Shown here in pieces: positions 36,141 to 45,033 of a DNA stretch of 64,000 nt. Both the position numbers and the translations under genes were made by a program. Below the pieces are notes generated by a model. That model was not told the DNA's origin and searched no databases. It saw nothing but the letters and a program-made list of their open reading frames with translations. This DNA comes from Peribacillus asahii (lineage in GTDB: Bacteria > Bacillota > Bacilli > Bacillales > DSM-1321): the NCBI RefSeq assembly GCF_004006295.1, contig NZ_CP026095.1:3892001-3956000 (forward strand), read 5' to 3'. Each line of letters opens with the position of its first letter. Position 1 is the stretch's first letter.

Positions 36141-37510
36141 CGTTCGACCGGCGATACTTTTTCCTGTTGGGGGCTTGTCCTTAAGAGAGGAATCTCCTTG
36201 TTTTTTGGACAAAAAACGTTGATACCAAACAGGCTGTTTAAACACCACAGAAACAAGTGGTCGGACGGCCATGTGATGTTGTTTACGTGCAATATTTTGA
36301 GCACCGTTTACATCACGATGGATTTCTGTTTTGTGAACAGAACAAATAAACGTTCTTCCCTTTGCCCGATGTCTACCTCCGCAAAACGGACAGTCTTGAG
36401 ACGTATAGCTTTCTTCCGTTTCTGTCACATGGATGCCTTTTAATTTCGCTTTATAGATGAGCTTTTGTTTGATTTTCCCTTGATTCCACAGGGACAGTTG
36501 TTGTCTTCTCACTTTGTTCTGTTTTCGTTTCTTTTGTTCGTTCTTCTTGGTCCCTTTTTCAATACCTGACACGTTTCCAATGACCAAATGCGTCACTTTT
36601 TCTGCTTCTAAAAAGGCGACAATTTCTTTCGTCGTTTTATGTTCCAGAGCTTCAAGTTGGTTGTTGCTTGTTTGGCATAGGCGATTTCTGGTGTCTTTGT
36701 ACTTTTTCCATTGACGAGAGCCTTTTTTACAACGGGACATTTTCTTGCTTAAGTCCGCTAAAGCTTTGGCACGGAATTGAGAGATACTGCGCATCGCACG
36801 TCCTGACAAGACAAGCGCTCGATCTTCGGTGGCCACCGTGACCGCATGAATTTCTCCTAAATCTCCACCTGCCACCTTCTTCTCATACGCAGACAAATCT
36901 TGTTCAGGAACTTGAACCGCATAACAAAACCAATACGCTCCGTTCCGCCAGACAATTTCCGCATAGTTACATGCGTCTAAGTGTTCTTCTGATCGATTGG
37001 GGATGACGACCGATGTATGTTGCTTCGGAAACTTTTCGTTCCAGTTTTTCTTTTTCTTCTTAGTTAAAAGGTCAGAGAGGGAGAATCCATAGTCTACTTT
37101 TTTAATCGTGATGGTGTCTGCTGAAATGTCCATAGAAGCTTTTTTTAAGGGGATACAATAATAATATTTTCTTCGCCACGGATATTTGGCTTTTTTATCC
37201 GTTTTTCTCAGCTGTCGAATCGTTTCACGGTTCGCCGCATACTTATCTGCAATGGCTTGAACCGTCTGCGAATGAAGGTTGTAGGTTTGTTTTCGAATAG
37301 CTTGAATCTCGGTTTTACTTACCCACTTTTTACAAGCAAAATAATAGGAAGTAGCTTCCCGCACGATATCGTTCCAAACGGAGGCCGCTTCTCGTTGCAT
37401 CTTTCTTAATTCTTTGTATATGTTTCGATCATAAGGAATTTGAAAGGAATTTGAAAGGAATGAGTGACAAACAAATCGTTTTGCCTCCTTTCTCTTTTAC
37501 TTACACTCAT
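36135..37510 (-). pseudogene. tnpB: tnpB nuclease gene, frameshifted by an 11-bp tandem duplication
   Basis: TnpB is an RNA-guided DNA endonuclease of IS605 elements. Translation should start at ATG 37510 (MSVSKRERRQ), but after THSFQIP the frame is lost. An 11-base unit AAGGAATTTGA (plus strand) occurs twice in tandem at 37433-37454. Removing one copy joins SFQIP to YDRNIYKELRKMQREA, the expected family sequence. The remaining frame (37400 down) holds a RuvC motif GGDLGEIHAV and a zinc finger (CPFC...CSVH). The finger has His in place of the last usual Cys, and IGNVSG has Asn where I expect Asp. Restart at Met 37400 would lack about 37 residues. Confidence 0.8.
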
Positions 37511-37551
37511 TATAGCAGAACATCCGTTCTTAACACAAGAGTATATCCTAT

Positions 37552-37598
37552 AAAAAAAATCGAACCTCTGACGTGTCATAAAACACGCCCGGTTCGAC
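37552..37598 (-). terminator. terminator-like hairpin at the left end of the tnpB element
   Basis: TCGAACC and GGTTCGA enclose an inner GTGT/ACAC pair. On the minus strand the hairpin is followed by eight T residues, so it would stop transcription running into tnpB from outside. Confidence 0.6.
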
Positions 37599-37801
37599 CT
37601 CACTCTCATCCCTAAAGGGGGTGTGACTCACACCGTAATGGGCTTTCTCGTTCGGAAAATCGGTAAAAAAACATATAATCATGCAATATTTTAGTGATTA
37701 AGAATATTACATAATTATACGGAAGTATTTACCACTATCTTTTTTTAAAAAAAGTGTATTAAATAAAGGTGAAACAGCATATACTTTTACCAAATAAATG
37801 A

Positions 37802-37951
37802 CTAAATATCCAATATTTCGATAATTTCGAACTTTCAAGTAGAAATTATCCAAATATAGAGGTAATATTAAATAAAGGACATCTTATTGTTTCTGGAAGT
37901 TTCCGAGGAGTTGTAGGGTGGGTCCCAGCAAGATACATAGAGACAGCCTGA
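37802..37951 (+). pseudogene. orphan C-terminal fragment of an SH3-domain protein
   Basis: An open stretch of 49 codons without a start codon ends GHLIVSGSFRGVVGWVPARYI-ETA-stop, which reads as the last strands of a bacterial SH3 domain (GWVPxxY). It is preceded by an in-frame stop at 37799. The rest of the gene is not found nearby; the tnpB element ends about 160 bases upstream. The rest of the 37640-38021 gap shows no gene. Confidence 0.5.
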
Positions 37952-38021
37952 AGCTGTCCGACATATCGGTTGTTTTCATTTGTTCAACAAAACCAATGAA
38001 AAATAATTAAGGAGTGATTGT

Positions 38022-38243
38022 TTGAAACCTTCAACAAATCGCATGTTAACCCGTATTAAATCCGTTTATATGTTTATCAATGACAACGGTACGGTATCTA
38101 CTCAAGAGATTGTAGAAGAATTTGGTATCACTCCTCGAACAGTACAGCGCGATTTAAATGTCTTAGCTTACAATGACCTGGTTAAAAGCCCAAGCCGTGG
38201 CTTCTGGACAACAACTAACAAGAAGGTAAAGATGTCATCTTAA
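38022..38243 (+). CDS. ytzE: YtzE, small DeoR-type HTH protein
   Basis: A 73-residue protein consisting only of a DeoR-type winged helix (STQEIVEEFGITPRTVQRDLN) with a basic C-terminus. It is nearly identical to B. subtilis YtzE. The start is TTG, 7 bases after AAGGAG, and gives MKPSTNRMLTR as in the homologue. No ligand domain, so it may be a constitutive DNA-binding protein. Function unknown. Confidence 0.9.
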   Translation: MKPSTNRMLTRIKSVYMFINDNGTVSTQEIVEEFGITPRTVQRDLNVLAYNDLVKSPSRGFWTTTNKKVKMSS

Positions 38244-38284
38244 ACAAAAATCGATCCACCCGAAAATCGATGTGTATTATATGG

Positions 38285-38318
38285 AATGAGGCCGACATAT
38301 TGTCCGCCTCATTTTTTT
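38285..38318 (+). terminator. terminator of ytzE
   Basis: AATGAGGC and GCCTCATT arms with inner GAC/GTC pairing and seven T residues. Confidence 0.85.
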
Positions 38319-38319
38319 G

Positions 38320-39033
38320 CTATTGACCTCTCTTCAAGCCCTCTAGCTCCTCATCCGTCAATTCCCGATACTCTCCAAGTTCAAGCTCCTTATCTAACTG
38401 CAAGCTTCCCATTGACAAGCGTTTTAAATAAATCACTCGCTTATCGACAGCTTCAAACATCCGCTTCACTTGATGAAACTTCCCTTCCGTAATCGTCAGC
38501 TCAATGTCAGATGTGGGTCCTGATTTTAAAATAACGAGCTCACCTGGCTTCGTTAAATAGCCATCATCCAAGGTCACACCTGCTCGAAACGCTTCAATAT
38601 CCCGCTCCGTCACTTCTCCTTCAATTACTGCAAAATACGTCTTCGGTACATGCTTTTTCGGTGATAATAATTGGTGGGCCAACTGACCATCGTTTGTAAT
38701 CAGCAATAGCCCTTCTGTATCTTTATCCAAACGTCCAACTGGAAACGGCTCATAGATGGAATCCTCAAGCCCCAATAAATCAATAACCGTTTCTTGATAA
38801 TGGTCTTCCGTTGCCGACAATACACCGGGCGGCTTATTCATCATTAAGTACACAAATTCCTTGTACTCTATCTGCTCTCCGTGAACGGTTACAATGTCTT
38901 CCTCCGGCTTCACATGCAGCTTTGCATCCTTAACGATGGCTTCATTTACTTTCACTGCTCCAGATTTCAGCAATCCCTTTACTTCTTTTCTACTTCCGTA
39001 TCCAATATTCGCTAGTAATTTGTCAATTCTCAT
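38320..39033 (-). CDS. rsuA: 16S rRNA pseudouridine synthase RsuA family
   Basis: Makes pseudouridine in 16S rRNA (U516 by homology). An S4 RNA-binding domain (1-60) is followed by the catalytic domain with GRLDKDTEGLLL, where Asp103 is the nucleophile. The start MRIDKLLANIGYG (237 residues) follows AAGGAG; the longer frame runs into upstream repeat sequence. Lies between ytzE and the MOP flippase gene, as in Bacillus. Confidence 0.93.
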   Translation of the reverse strand: MRIDKLLANIGYGSRKEVKGLLKSGAVKVNEAIVKDAKLHVKPEEDIVTVHGEQIEYKEFVYLMMNKPPGVLSATEDHYQETVIDLLGLEDSIYEPFPVGRLDKDTEGLLLITNDGQLAHQLLSPKKHVPKTYFAVIEGEVTERDIEAFRAGVTLDDGYLTKPGELVILKSGPTSDIELTITEGKFHQVKRMFEAVDKRVIYLKRLSMGSLQLDKELELGEYRELTDEELEGLKRGQ

Positions 39034-39060
39034 ATAATCTCCTTTTTCGATTCCATAAAG

Positions 39061-39112
39061 TGAAACTTCCATCAGCGGGGGCTTACTGCCCGTTAAATGT
39101 GGGGGAAATTTC
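39061..39112 (+). repeat. copy of the TGAAACTTCCATCA dispersed repeat, extended form
   Basis: TGAAACTTCCATCAGCGGGGG followed by a CTTACTGCCCGTTAAATGTGG stretch. The GCGGG extension also appears in the copy at 57724. No coding evidence. Confidence 0.55.
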
Positions 39113-39205
39113 ATACTAATATTCTCCGTCTAATAGGTTGGTATCTACCTGCCAGTTTATACTTTTCATCTGGTAATTTATATACTTTACCTGTAAAAAA
39201 ATCAG

Positions 39206-39228
39206 AAAAAGCGGAGGAAGCTCCTCCA
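39206..39228 (-). terminator. probable terminator of ytgP/murJ
   Basis: GGAGGA-GCT-TCCTCC on the minus strand followed by GCTTTTTCTG, right after the stop. Confidence 0.6.
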
Positions 39229-39232
39229 CCTT

Positions 39233-40840
39233 CTATAATTTTAATCGTTTTTGTAAACGCTCGATTCGACTGCCAAATAACCGGTGAGCCAGCTTACTTT
39301 TTAAAGCAACGGCTGCGTAAAAAAGACCGCCAAAGCCAACACAAATCGCAACTATGACAATCGCCTGCCATCTGCTTTCTACATCAAGGAACAACTGCAA
39401 GCCACTTTCTACAATCCAAACAATTAAAGCCATGCCAGCTGTAAAAGCAATAATAAGCAGTGTTCTACGTATAAGAAGATTATAGCGATAGCCTGTAAAA
39501 TAAGAAATGAAAGCTAAATTTAACACAACAGCTGCTAGGAACCCAAGAGTTGTGGCATAAATTGAACCCATTGTTTCAAACCATTGAATCAATGGAATGT
39601 TTAAACTTAGCTTAATCAAAAAGCCAACAAGCAAACTCAATACGGTAAACTTTTGCTCGTTAATTCCTTGTAAAATAGCGGCTGTTACCGAAAATAAAGC
39701 AAATAACACAGCTGTTGGCGCATACGCTTGAAGCACCTCTGTACCTAATGGATTATGACTATAAAAGGCTGAATAAACCGGATCCGCTAACACAGACATC
39801 CCCACAACAGCTGGAATCGTTAAAAATAGTAAAATCTGAAATGATTGATCGAGTTGATATTTAAACAAATCCTGATTTTGACTGATATAAGCCTTTGTTA
39901 CCGATGGCACAAGCGCCATTGAAAAACCCGTTGCAAGTGTCATTGGAATGATGACAAGCTTTTGAGCATACACATTCAAAATCCCTAATGCATCTTCAGA
40001 GATATTATCTAAACCAATAGAAACCATAGCTCGGTTAAATGTTAAAGCATCCACTTGTTGAAATAAAGGCATAGCAATCCCTACAAACACAAACGGAATC
40101 GATGATAATAAAATCTCCTTATAAATTTGTACAAGTGAAATATGAACCGTTCCTTTATCCTGTGAAAGTAACTGATCTAATTTTGGCTTTCGTTTTTTCC
40201 AGTGCCACAAAAGCACAACCAGACCACCAACAGCCCCAACTGTTGCTGCAAATGTCGCGATACTAATAGCTGTCACCAATTCGCCGTCCATAAGCTTTAG
40301 CACAACATATACACCTGCTAAAAGGAAAACAATCCGAACAATTTGTTCTACTACCATGGAAACGGCAGAAGGTTCCATCTCTTCATGCCCTTGCAAGAAC
40401 CCGCGGATAATACTCATAAATGGCACGATAATAAGTGCAAAACTAATGGCACGAATGACGGCCGTTGTATCTTCAACCGGCAACGGATTCTCCCCAACCG
40501 TAACAAATCCCGCATAGAACGGAGCCATTGAATATAATATCAAGAATGAAAGAAAACCAGTTATCATCATTAAAAGTAAACTGGATTTAAATAGCTTTCT
40601 ACCTACAGCATATTCTTCTAACGCATTATATTTAGAAATAAACTTCGAAACAGCAAGGGGCATCCCCGCTGTCGCAAAACTAAGAAAAATGGAATACGGA
40701 ACATATCCATATTGGTACAATGTAGCCCCTTTGTTGCCAACCATCGCTTCAAACGGGATTAAATAGAACAATCCCAAAACTTTTGATAAAATTGAACCAA
40801 GCGTTAATATAAAAGCTCCTTTTAAGAACTTAGACGACAT
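39233..40840 (-). CDS. murJ: MOP-family lipid II flippase YtgP (MurJ-like)
   Basis: Polytopic protein of 535 residues with about 14 membrane helices, of the SpoVB/MurJ branch. N-terminus LGSILSKVLGLFYLIPFEA and the charged loop with AMVGNKGATLYQYGY are typical of YtgP. In B. subtilis YtgP (MurJ) and Amj are the alternative lipid II flippases. Gene stands between rsuA and the divergent ytfP. Confidence 0.92.
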   Translation of the reverse strand: MSSKFLKGAFILTLGSILSKVLGLFYLIPFEAMVGNKGATLYQYGYVPYSIFLSFATAGMPLAVSKFISKYNALEEYAVGRKLFKSSLLLMMITGFLSFLILYSMAPFYAGFVTVGENPLPVEDTTAVIRAISFALIIVPFMSIIRGFLQGHEEMEPSAVSMVVEQIVRIVFLLAGVYVVLKLMDGELVTAISIATFAATVGAVGGLVVLLWHWKKRKPKLDQLLSQDKGTVHISLVQIYKEILLSSIPFVFVGIAMPLFQQVDALTFNRAMVSIGLDNISEDALGILNVYAQKLVIIPMTLATGFSMALVPSVTKAYISQNQDLFKYQLDQSFQILLFLTIPAVVGMSVLADPVYSAFYSHNPLGTEVLQAYAPTAVLFALFSVTAAILQGINEQKFTVLSLLVGFLIKLSLNIPLIQWFETMGSIYATTLGFLAAVVLNLAFISYFTGYRYNLLIRRTLLIIAFTAGMALIVWIVESGLQLFLDVESRWQAIVIVAICVGFGGLFYAAVALKSKLAHRLFGSRIERLQKRLKL

Positions 40841-41068
40841 ATAATCCCATCCTGCCTGTATCAGTTACATTGAGAAACTCATCGATATTCTAACAAAGCT
40901 AAACATTTCTCTATACTTGCCGATATAAAGAGTTTGTCTCAAAACAAAAACTACTCTTCAGTTTACCTTTTTCTAACACAATACTCAATCTAATTTACTC
41001 GTTATTTTCTACATTTACAAAAATGCTTTATAATAGGAAGAATGAAAATGAAGAAGTGGTGATAACTA

Positions 41069-42337
41069 TTGAAATATAACGTAATCGTAATTGGCGGCGG
41101 CCCTTCCGGATTAATGGCAGCCATTGCCGCTGGTGAAAAAGGAGCTCGTGTACTTTTAGTCGATAAAGGCGAAAAGCTTGGTCGCAAGCTTGCCATCTCT
41201 GGTGGCGGGCGTTGCAACGTTACCAACCGTTTATCGATTGATGAAATTATTCAGCATATTCCCGGCAATGGACGCTTTCTATACAGCGCCTTCTCGGAAT
41301 TTAACAATGAAGACATTATTCAATTTTTTGAAAAGCTAGGTGTACAACTAAAAGAAGAAGATCATGGACGCATGTTTCCAGTAAACGATAAAGCACAAAG
41401 CGTTGTCGATGCACTGTTAACTCGCCTGAACCAACTTAATGTCACTATTTATAAAAATGCCCCTGTTGCCGATGTCCTTTATGAAGAGGGCCATACAGCA
41501 GGGATACAGCTAAAAGATGGACAAACATTCGAGGCGAATGCTCTTGTCATTGCTGTCGGAGGTAAATCTGTGCCGCATACAGGTTCTACGGGCGACGGTT
41601 ACGCTTGGGCTAAAAAAGCGGGACATACCATTACTGAGTTATTCCCTACAGAGGTTCCCGTCTTAAGCAATGAGCCGTTCATCAAGGCTAAAACGTTGCA
41701 AGGTCTCTCGTTACGAGATATATCTCTTAGCGTGCTTAATCCGAAAGGAAAACCATTAATCACGCACCGTATGGATATGATTTTCACCCACTTTGGCATC
41801 TCCGGTCCAGCCGTGCTGCGCTGCAGTCAATTTGTTGTCAAAGCGATGAAAAAATGGAATCTGCATGAAGTGACAATGCAGTTGGATGTTCTTCCCGACC
41901 AAAATAAAGAAGAAGTATTTCAAATGCTCATGAAAGAAATTAAAGCTGAGCCGAAGAAAGCAATTAAAAATACGTTAAAAGGTCTTGTACCTGAACGTTA
42001 CTTACATTTCTTATTAGAACGCAGCGGCATCGATCTTCAAGAGCAAGGAGCTATGCTCTCTCACGAAAAAATCCGCCGTTTAGCGGAATTATGTAAAGAC
42101 TTTCGCTTTACTGTAAATGGGACACAACCGCTCGAAAAAGCCTTCGTTACAGGTGGTGGTGTATCTGTTAAAGAAATTCATCCAAAAGAAATGGCCTCCA
42201 AATTGATGGATGGACTTTACTTCTGCGGTGAAATTTTAGACATACATGGCTACACAGGCGGCTACAATATTACATCCGCACTCGTTACAGGCAGACTTGC
42301 TGGGATGAACGCAGCTGCTTTCTCTAAAAACAAGTAA
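41069..42337 (+). CDS. ytfP: HI0933/YtfP family FAD-dependent oxidoreductase
   Basis: The Rossmann FAD motif [18 protein letters not shown] (about residues 9-26) is followed by GGRCNVTN and a C-terminal [15 protein letters not shown], the signature of the HI0933 family (BaiN-like flavoproteins). The reaction is unknown. The start is TTG with GTGGTGA upstream; alignment to homologues begins here. 422 residues, full length. Confidence 0.93.
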   Translation: MKYNVIVIGGGPSGLMAAIAAGEKGARVLLVDKGEKLGRKLAISGGGRCNVTNRLSIDEIIQHIPGNGRFLYSAFSEFNNEDIIQFFEKLGVQLKEEDHGRMFPVNDKAQSVVDALLTRLNQLNVTIYKNAPVADVLYEEGHTAGIQLKDGQTFEANALVIAVGGKSVPHTGSTGDGYAWAKKAGHTITELFPTEVPVLSNEPFIKAKTLQGLSLRDISLSVLNPKGKPLITHRMDMIFTHFGISGPAVLRCSQFVVKAMKKWNLHEVTMQLDVLPDQNKEEVFQMLMKEIKAEPKKAIKNTLKGLVPERYLHFLLERSGIDLQEQGAMLSHEKIRRLAELCKDFRFTVNGTQPLEKAFVTGGGVSVKEIHPKEMASKLMDGLYFCGEILDIHGYTGGYNITSALVTGRLAGMNAAAFSKNK

Positions 42338-42436
42338 GAAGCAGGTGTCTCTGCCTATTTTTTATTTGATGTGAATATATTCTTCTCAAATGATGATATT
42401 AACAGAGAACGAACCTTATTTGAGGAGGAAGCGATC

Positions 42437-42559
42437 ATGGTAAACTCAGAGGATTTTGTAGAAAGAATTCAGGTGCAACAACAAAAACAAGAAAAAAACA
42501 AACAACACCAAGGCAACGGAAATCCCGGCAAGAAAAAGCCGAATAAAACCCATAAATAA
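42437..42559 (+). CDS. 40-residue DUF4023-type protein
   Basis: ATG with GAGGAGG 7 bases upstream gives a 40-residue, very hydrophilic protein: MVNSEDFVERIQVQQQKQ, then KNKQHQGNGNPGKKKPNK. The FVE...Q.K..KN...QG.GNP...PNK pattern recalls DUF4023. A clear terminator follows. Likely real; function unknown. The ORF extends upstream, but only this start has a site. Confidence 0.72.
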   Translation: MVNSEDFVERIQVQQQKQEKNKQHQGNGNPGKKKPNKTHK

Positions 42560-42571
42560 CGAAAAACTCGT

Positions 42572-42600
42572 AAAAGGCTGTTCAATCGAACAGCCTTTTA
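42572..42600 (+). terminator. terminator of the 40-residue gene
   Basis: AAAAGGCTGTTC-AATC-GAACAGCCTTTTA, immediately after the stop. Confidence 0.88.
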
Positions 42601-42851
42601 TATGTGCAAAGATACATCCCTACTGACGGAAGTTTTATCGAAAAAATAGGCGAAAATACCCCTTCCTCAAGGAATGTGAAGGGTGATAGCCCAATGAGTA
42701 GGGAGGGGATGAATCGCCTTCTGATTGGGAAGGCTTACTTGCCATCTCGATTGTCCGACTGTTGGTTGAATCATAAGAAAATGACGATGATAGGAGGACC
42801 ATCCCTTTTGTCCTTCTGATTAGTGACTATTCCACAAAAGGGAACTGATGT

Positions 42852-42881
42852 TTGTATCCTTAGGTTTACATATGGTATAAT
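42852..42881 (+). promoter_or_regulatory. promoter of the second tnpB
   Basis: TTGTAT, 18 bases, TATAAT preceded by TGG (extended -10), about 30 bases before the start. Confidence 0.6.
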
Positions 42882-42910
42882 AAGGTAAATGGTGAAGGAG
42901 GTGCCCAACC

Positions 42911-43994
42911 ATGTTCATCCACAAAGCCTTTAAGTTTCGCTTATACCCTAATCAGAAACAAATGGAACTCATCCATAAGACGATCGGTTGTTCAAGATTT
43001 GTCTTTAATCTCTTTCTTGGTAAACAGAAAGAAAAAGACGCTTACTGGTCTATCACAGAAGAAATGAAGCAGAATGGTCAACTTTCCTCAAATAATTGGA
43101 AAGGGGACTATTTAAATAAATATGAAACAATCAAAGAACTTCCAGAATTAAAGAAACAGTATTCTTTTTTGAAAGAAGTGGATAGTATCGCTTTGCAAAA
43201 ATCGGTTGAAAACTTAGCGGATGCTTATAGTCGATATTACAAAAAACAGAATAAGCTACCACGTTTTAAATCAAAAAAGAATCCTGTCCAGTCTTACGTT
43301 ACGAAGCATACGAATGGAAATATCGCTGTTATAGACGACCATATCAAGTTGCCAAAGCTAGGTTTTGTTCGTTTTGCCAAAAGTCGTGAAGTACACGGTC
43401 GTATTTTGAGTGCGACGATTAGACGGAATCCATCGGGGAAATATTTTGTTTCTCTAACGACCGAAGTAGAAGGAACAGAATTACCAAAAACAAATTCGGC
43501 TGTTGGCATCGATGTCGGCCTAAAAGATTTTGCGATTCTGTCAGATGGAACCATCTATTCAAATCCAAAGTTTTTCCGTTCTCTGGAGGAAAAATTGGTG
43601 AAAGCACAACGGATCTTATCGAGAAGACAAGAAAGAGCGCTTCAACAAAAGAAACCACTAGATGAAGCAAAAAATTATCAAAAACCACGATGTAATCGAA
43701 ATAGAAGATTTAAAGGTAGCGAATATGAGGAAGAATCACCATCTGGCAAAAGCAATCAGTGAAGCATCTTGGTCACAATTCCGTACCATGCTCGAATATA
43801 AAGCGGAATGGTATGGAAAAACCGTCATCGCTGTCCATCCTACCCGTACCTCACAGCGTTGTCATGCTTGCGGCCATACAGAAAAAGCCAATCGTCCATC
43901 GCAAGCTGAATTTGTGTGTCAAAAATGCGGTCACACAGACAACGCGGATGTGAACGCATCTAAAAATATAAAAGAATTAGCGTTAGCTGTCTAA
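42911..43994 (+). pseudogene. tnpB: tnpB nuclease gene with an internal frame-changing deletion
   Basis: The first frame (ATG after AAGGAGG, to 43762) holds the OrfB helix-turn-helix (KAFKFRLYPNQKQM) and the first RuvC motif (GIDVGLKDFAI). The second frame (from about 43670 to 43994) holds the second RuvC segment (DVIEIEDLKVANM) and an intact CxxC...CxxC zinc finger (CHACG, CQKCG). Between AKNYQK and IIKNHDV the roughly 30 residues normally linking them are missing and the frame changes. The junction sits in AAAAATTATCAAAAA (43670-43684), consistent with a deletion between two similar AAATTATCAAAAA stretches. The protein cannot be made whole. Confidence 0.82.
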
Positions 43995-44157
43995 CTAGAT
44001 TCTTTTTTTGCAGGAGACTTGCTAGGTTAGTCGTTTGTACTGCTAACTGTCGGTGCGACAGGGATCGCCTACTCCATTAAGGTTCGATAGAATCTTGTAC
44101 GTAGGAATCCCCCTCCTCAACGAAACGTAGTGGAGTAGGTGGGGGTAGTTCAATTGA
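43960..44157 (+). ncRNA. candidate omega RNA of the second tnpB element
   Basis: A structured non-coding tail after the tnpB stop contains GTCGGTGCGACAGG and a long arm pair near the right end. Position and structure fit TnpB omega RNAs; the guide would start in the GyrI fragment beyond about 44157. Inference from family layout. Confidence 0.4.
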
Positions 44158-44305
44158 TTGCCACCCAAATTTCATTATAAGAATTTGCACGATAGAGATC
44201 AGAATCTAAATATGCTTCAAATGGTGGAATGTTAGCAGGTTCATATCCCGTTGGAGGGAAAACATTCTGAATCAATTTGTTTCCACGTATTAATCATAGC
44301 AGTTG
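44150..44305 (-). pseudogene. C-terminal fragment of a GyrI-like / AraC effector-binding protein
   Basis: On the minus strand one frame gives MINTWKQIDSE and the next gives TGYEPANIPPFEAYL through NEIWVAIN-stop. Together they match the end of GyrI-like small-molecule binding domains (TW..I...WFP.SGYE....PFE.Y.......EIW.PI). A shift near 44260-44275 is needed. The stop codon falls at the border of the IS right end, so the element may have inserted at or after the gene end. The N-terminal part is absent, replaced by the end of the atl gene. Confidence 0.55.
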
Positions 44306-44599
44306 ATATCGATACTTCACAAGATCTATTTTATCATTTTGAATTTGAACGCCCTCCTGTTCAAGCTTCATTTTTTGAACAAAGCTTAACTCCTCATTTT
44401 TAATGCCTATTTCCCCTTTCGCATTAATGACACGGTGCCAAGGGAGCTCATATTTGTGACTGCTTGAATGTAAAATTCGCACAACTTGTCTAGCTCCTCT
44501 GGGACTTCCAGCCAGCTTAGCAATTTGCCCATAGGTCATAACGTTTCCAGGTGGAATTTGTTGAATAACTCGAATAACTCGCTCTGTAAAATTTTCCAT
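44294..44599 (-). CDS. alkyltransferase-like protein (MGMT family, Trp in place of Cys)
   Basis: About 101 residues of the MGMT/Ada C-terminal DNA-binding domain (TYGQIAKLAGSPRGARQV). The active-site motif is PWHRV (Trp54) rather than PCHRV, the mark of ATL proteins. ATLs bind O6-alkylguanine without repairing it and hand it to nucleotide excision repair. The second ATG is chosen because GGAG then lies 8 bases upstream. The substitution is natural for this family, not damage. Confidence 0.9.
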   Translation of the reverse strand: MENFTERVIRVIQQIPPGNVMTYGQIAKLAGSPRGARQVVRILHSSSHKYELPWHRVINAKGEIGIKNEELSFVQKMKLEQEGVQIQNDKIDLVKYRYQLL

Positions 44600-44755
44600 A
44601 TTTTCCACTCCTTAAAATGCAGCTATGATAAGATGTTGTATAGAAAATACAATAAAGCGGGACAAATCAACGTATCGATTGGCGCTTATTGGTTCACAAT
44701 CGAATGTCTCATTTTTGTTGATAGTACCTTAGTTTTTTCAAGCAGACAACATAAA

Positions 44756-44781
44756 GAGCTGCCTCCGCACTGAGACAGCTC
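44756..44781 (-). terminator. terminator of cse60
   Basis: GAGCTG and CAGCTC arms over a 14-base loop; on the minus strand a weak T-run follows. Confidence 0.55.
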
Positions 44782-44783
44782 CA

Positions 44784-44969
44784 TCATTTTTTCTTATAAA
44801 CAATCATTGCACTAAAGCAGTAGATTTGTTCATCTTCCTCTTCAGCATTCATAGCCACATTATATTTAATATCGACAATTTGACTGTCCCGAATGTTGAC
44901 GAGAAAAGCGTTCATTTCTTCTTCTAAATCCTTTTCATGCTCCGTATCAAACAACTTCACTTGAATCAT
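44784..44969 (-). CDS. cse60: sporulation protein Cse60
   Basis: A 61-residue acidic protein starting MIQVKLFDTEHEKDLEEEM and ending FSAMIVYKKK, matching the Cse60 family. In B. subtilis cse60 is sigma-E controlled in the mother cell. No obvious sigma-A promoter is seen upstream. The ribosome binding site GGAAG is weak. Supports a spore-forming host. Confidence 0.85.
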   Translation of the reverse strand: MIQVKLFDTEHEKDLEEEMNAFLVNIRDSQIVDIKYNVAMNAEEEDEQIYCFSAMIVYKKK

Positions 44970-45033
44970 CGGCGTCTTCCCTGCCTTTGTTTTTTAAAAC
45001 AGGGTTCCCCATTTCAGGACATGTTATACCTTA

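Larger units (their letters stand above)
35990..37640 (-). mobile_element. IS200/IS605 superfamily element carrying only tnpB (IS1341-like)
   Basis: A tnpB-like frame is flanked on one side by the subterminal hairpin CCCATGGCTAAAGCCACGGG (35999-36018), a typical right end. On the other side lies a palindrome GGTGTGACTCACACC (37620-37634). No Y1 transposase tnpA is present. Boundaries are approximate because this superfamily makes no target duplication. Confidence 0.75.
42650..44157 (+). mobile_element. IS200/IS605-type element with only a broken tnpB
   Basis: Left-end hairpin CCCTTC...GAAGGG lies near 42661-42684. The tnpB remnant is followed by a right-end region with CCCCCTCCTC / GTGGAGTAGGTGGGGG arms (about 44109-44146). 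No tnpA. The right end abuts a GyrI-like gene fragment. Ends are approximate. Confidence 0.7.

Noticed and set aside
35870..36304. Short minus-strand frames around the tnpB element right end
   Set aside because: They overlap the IS right-end hairpin and the putative omega RNA, and show no family features.
42604..42819. 71-codon plus-strand frame before the second tnpB
   Set aside because: It runs through a terminator tail and the IS left-end hairpin; no ribosome binding site and no recognisable protein.
44486..44773. 95-codon plus-strand frame opposite atl
   Set aside because: It overlaps atl antisense and the cse60 terminator; no start signal.
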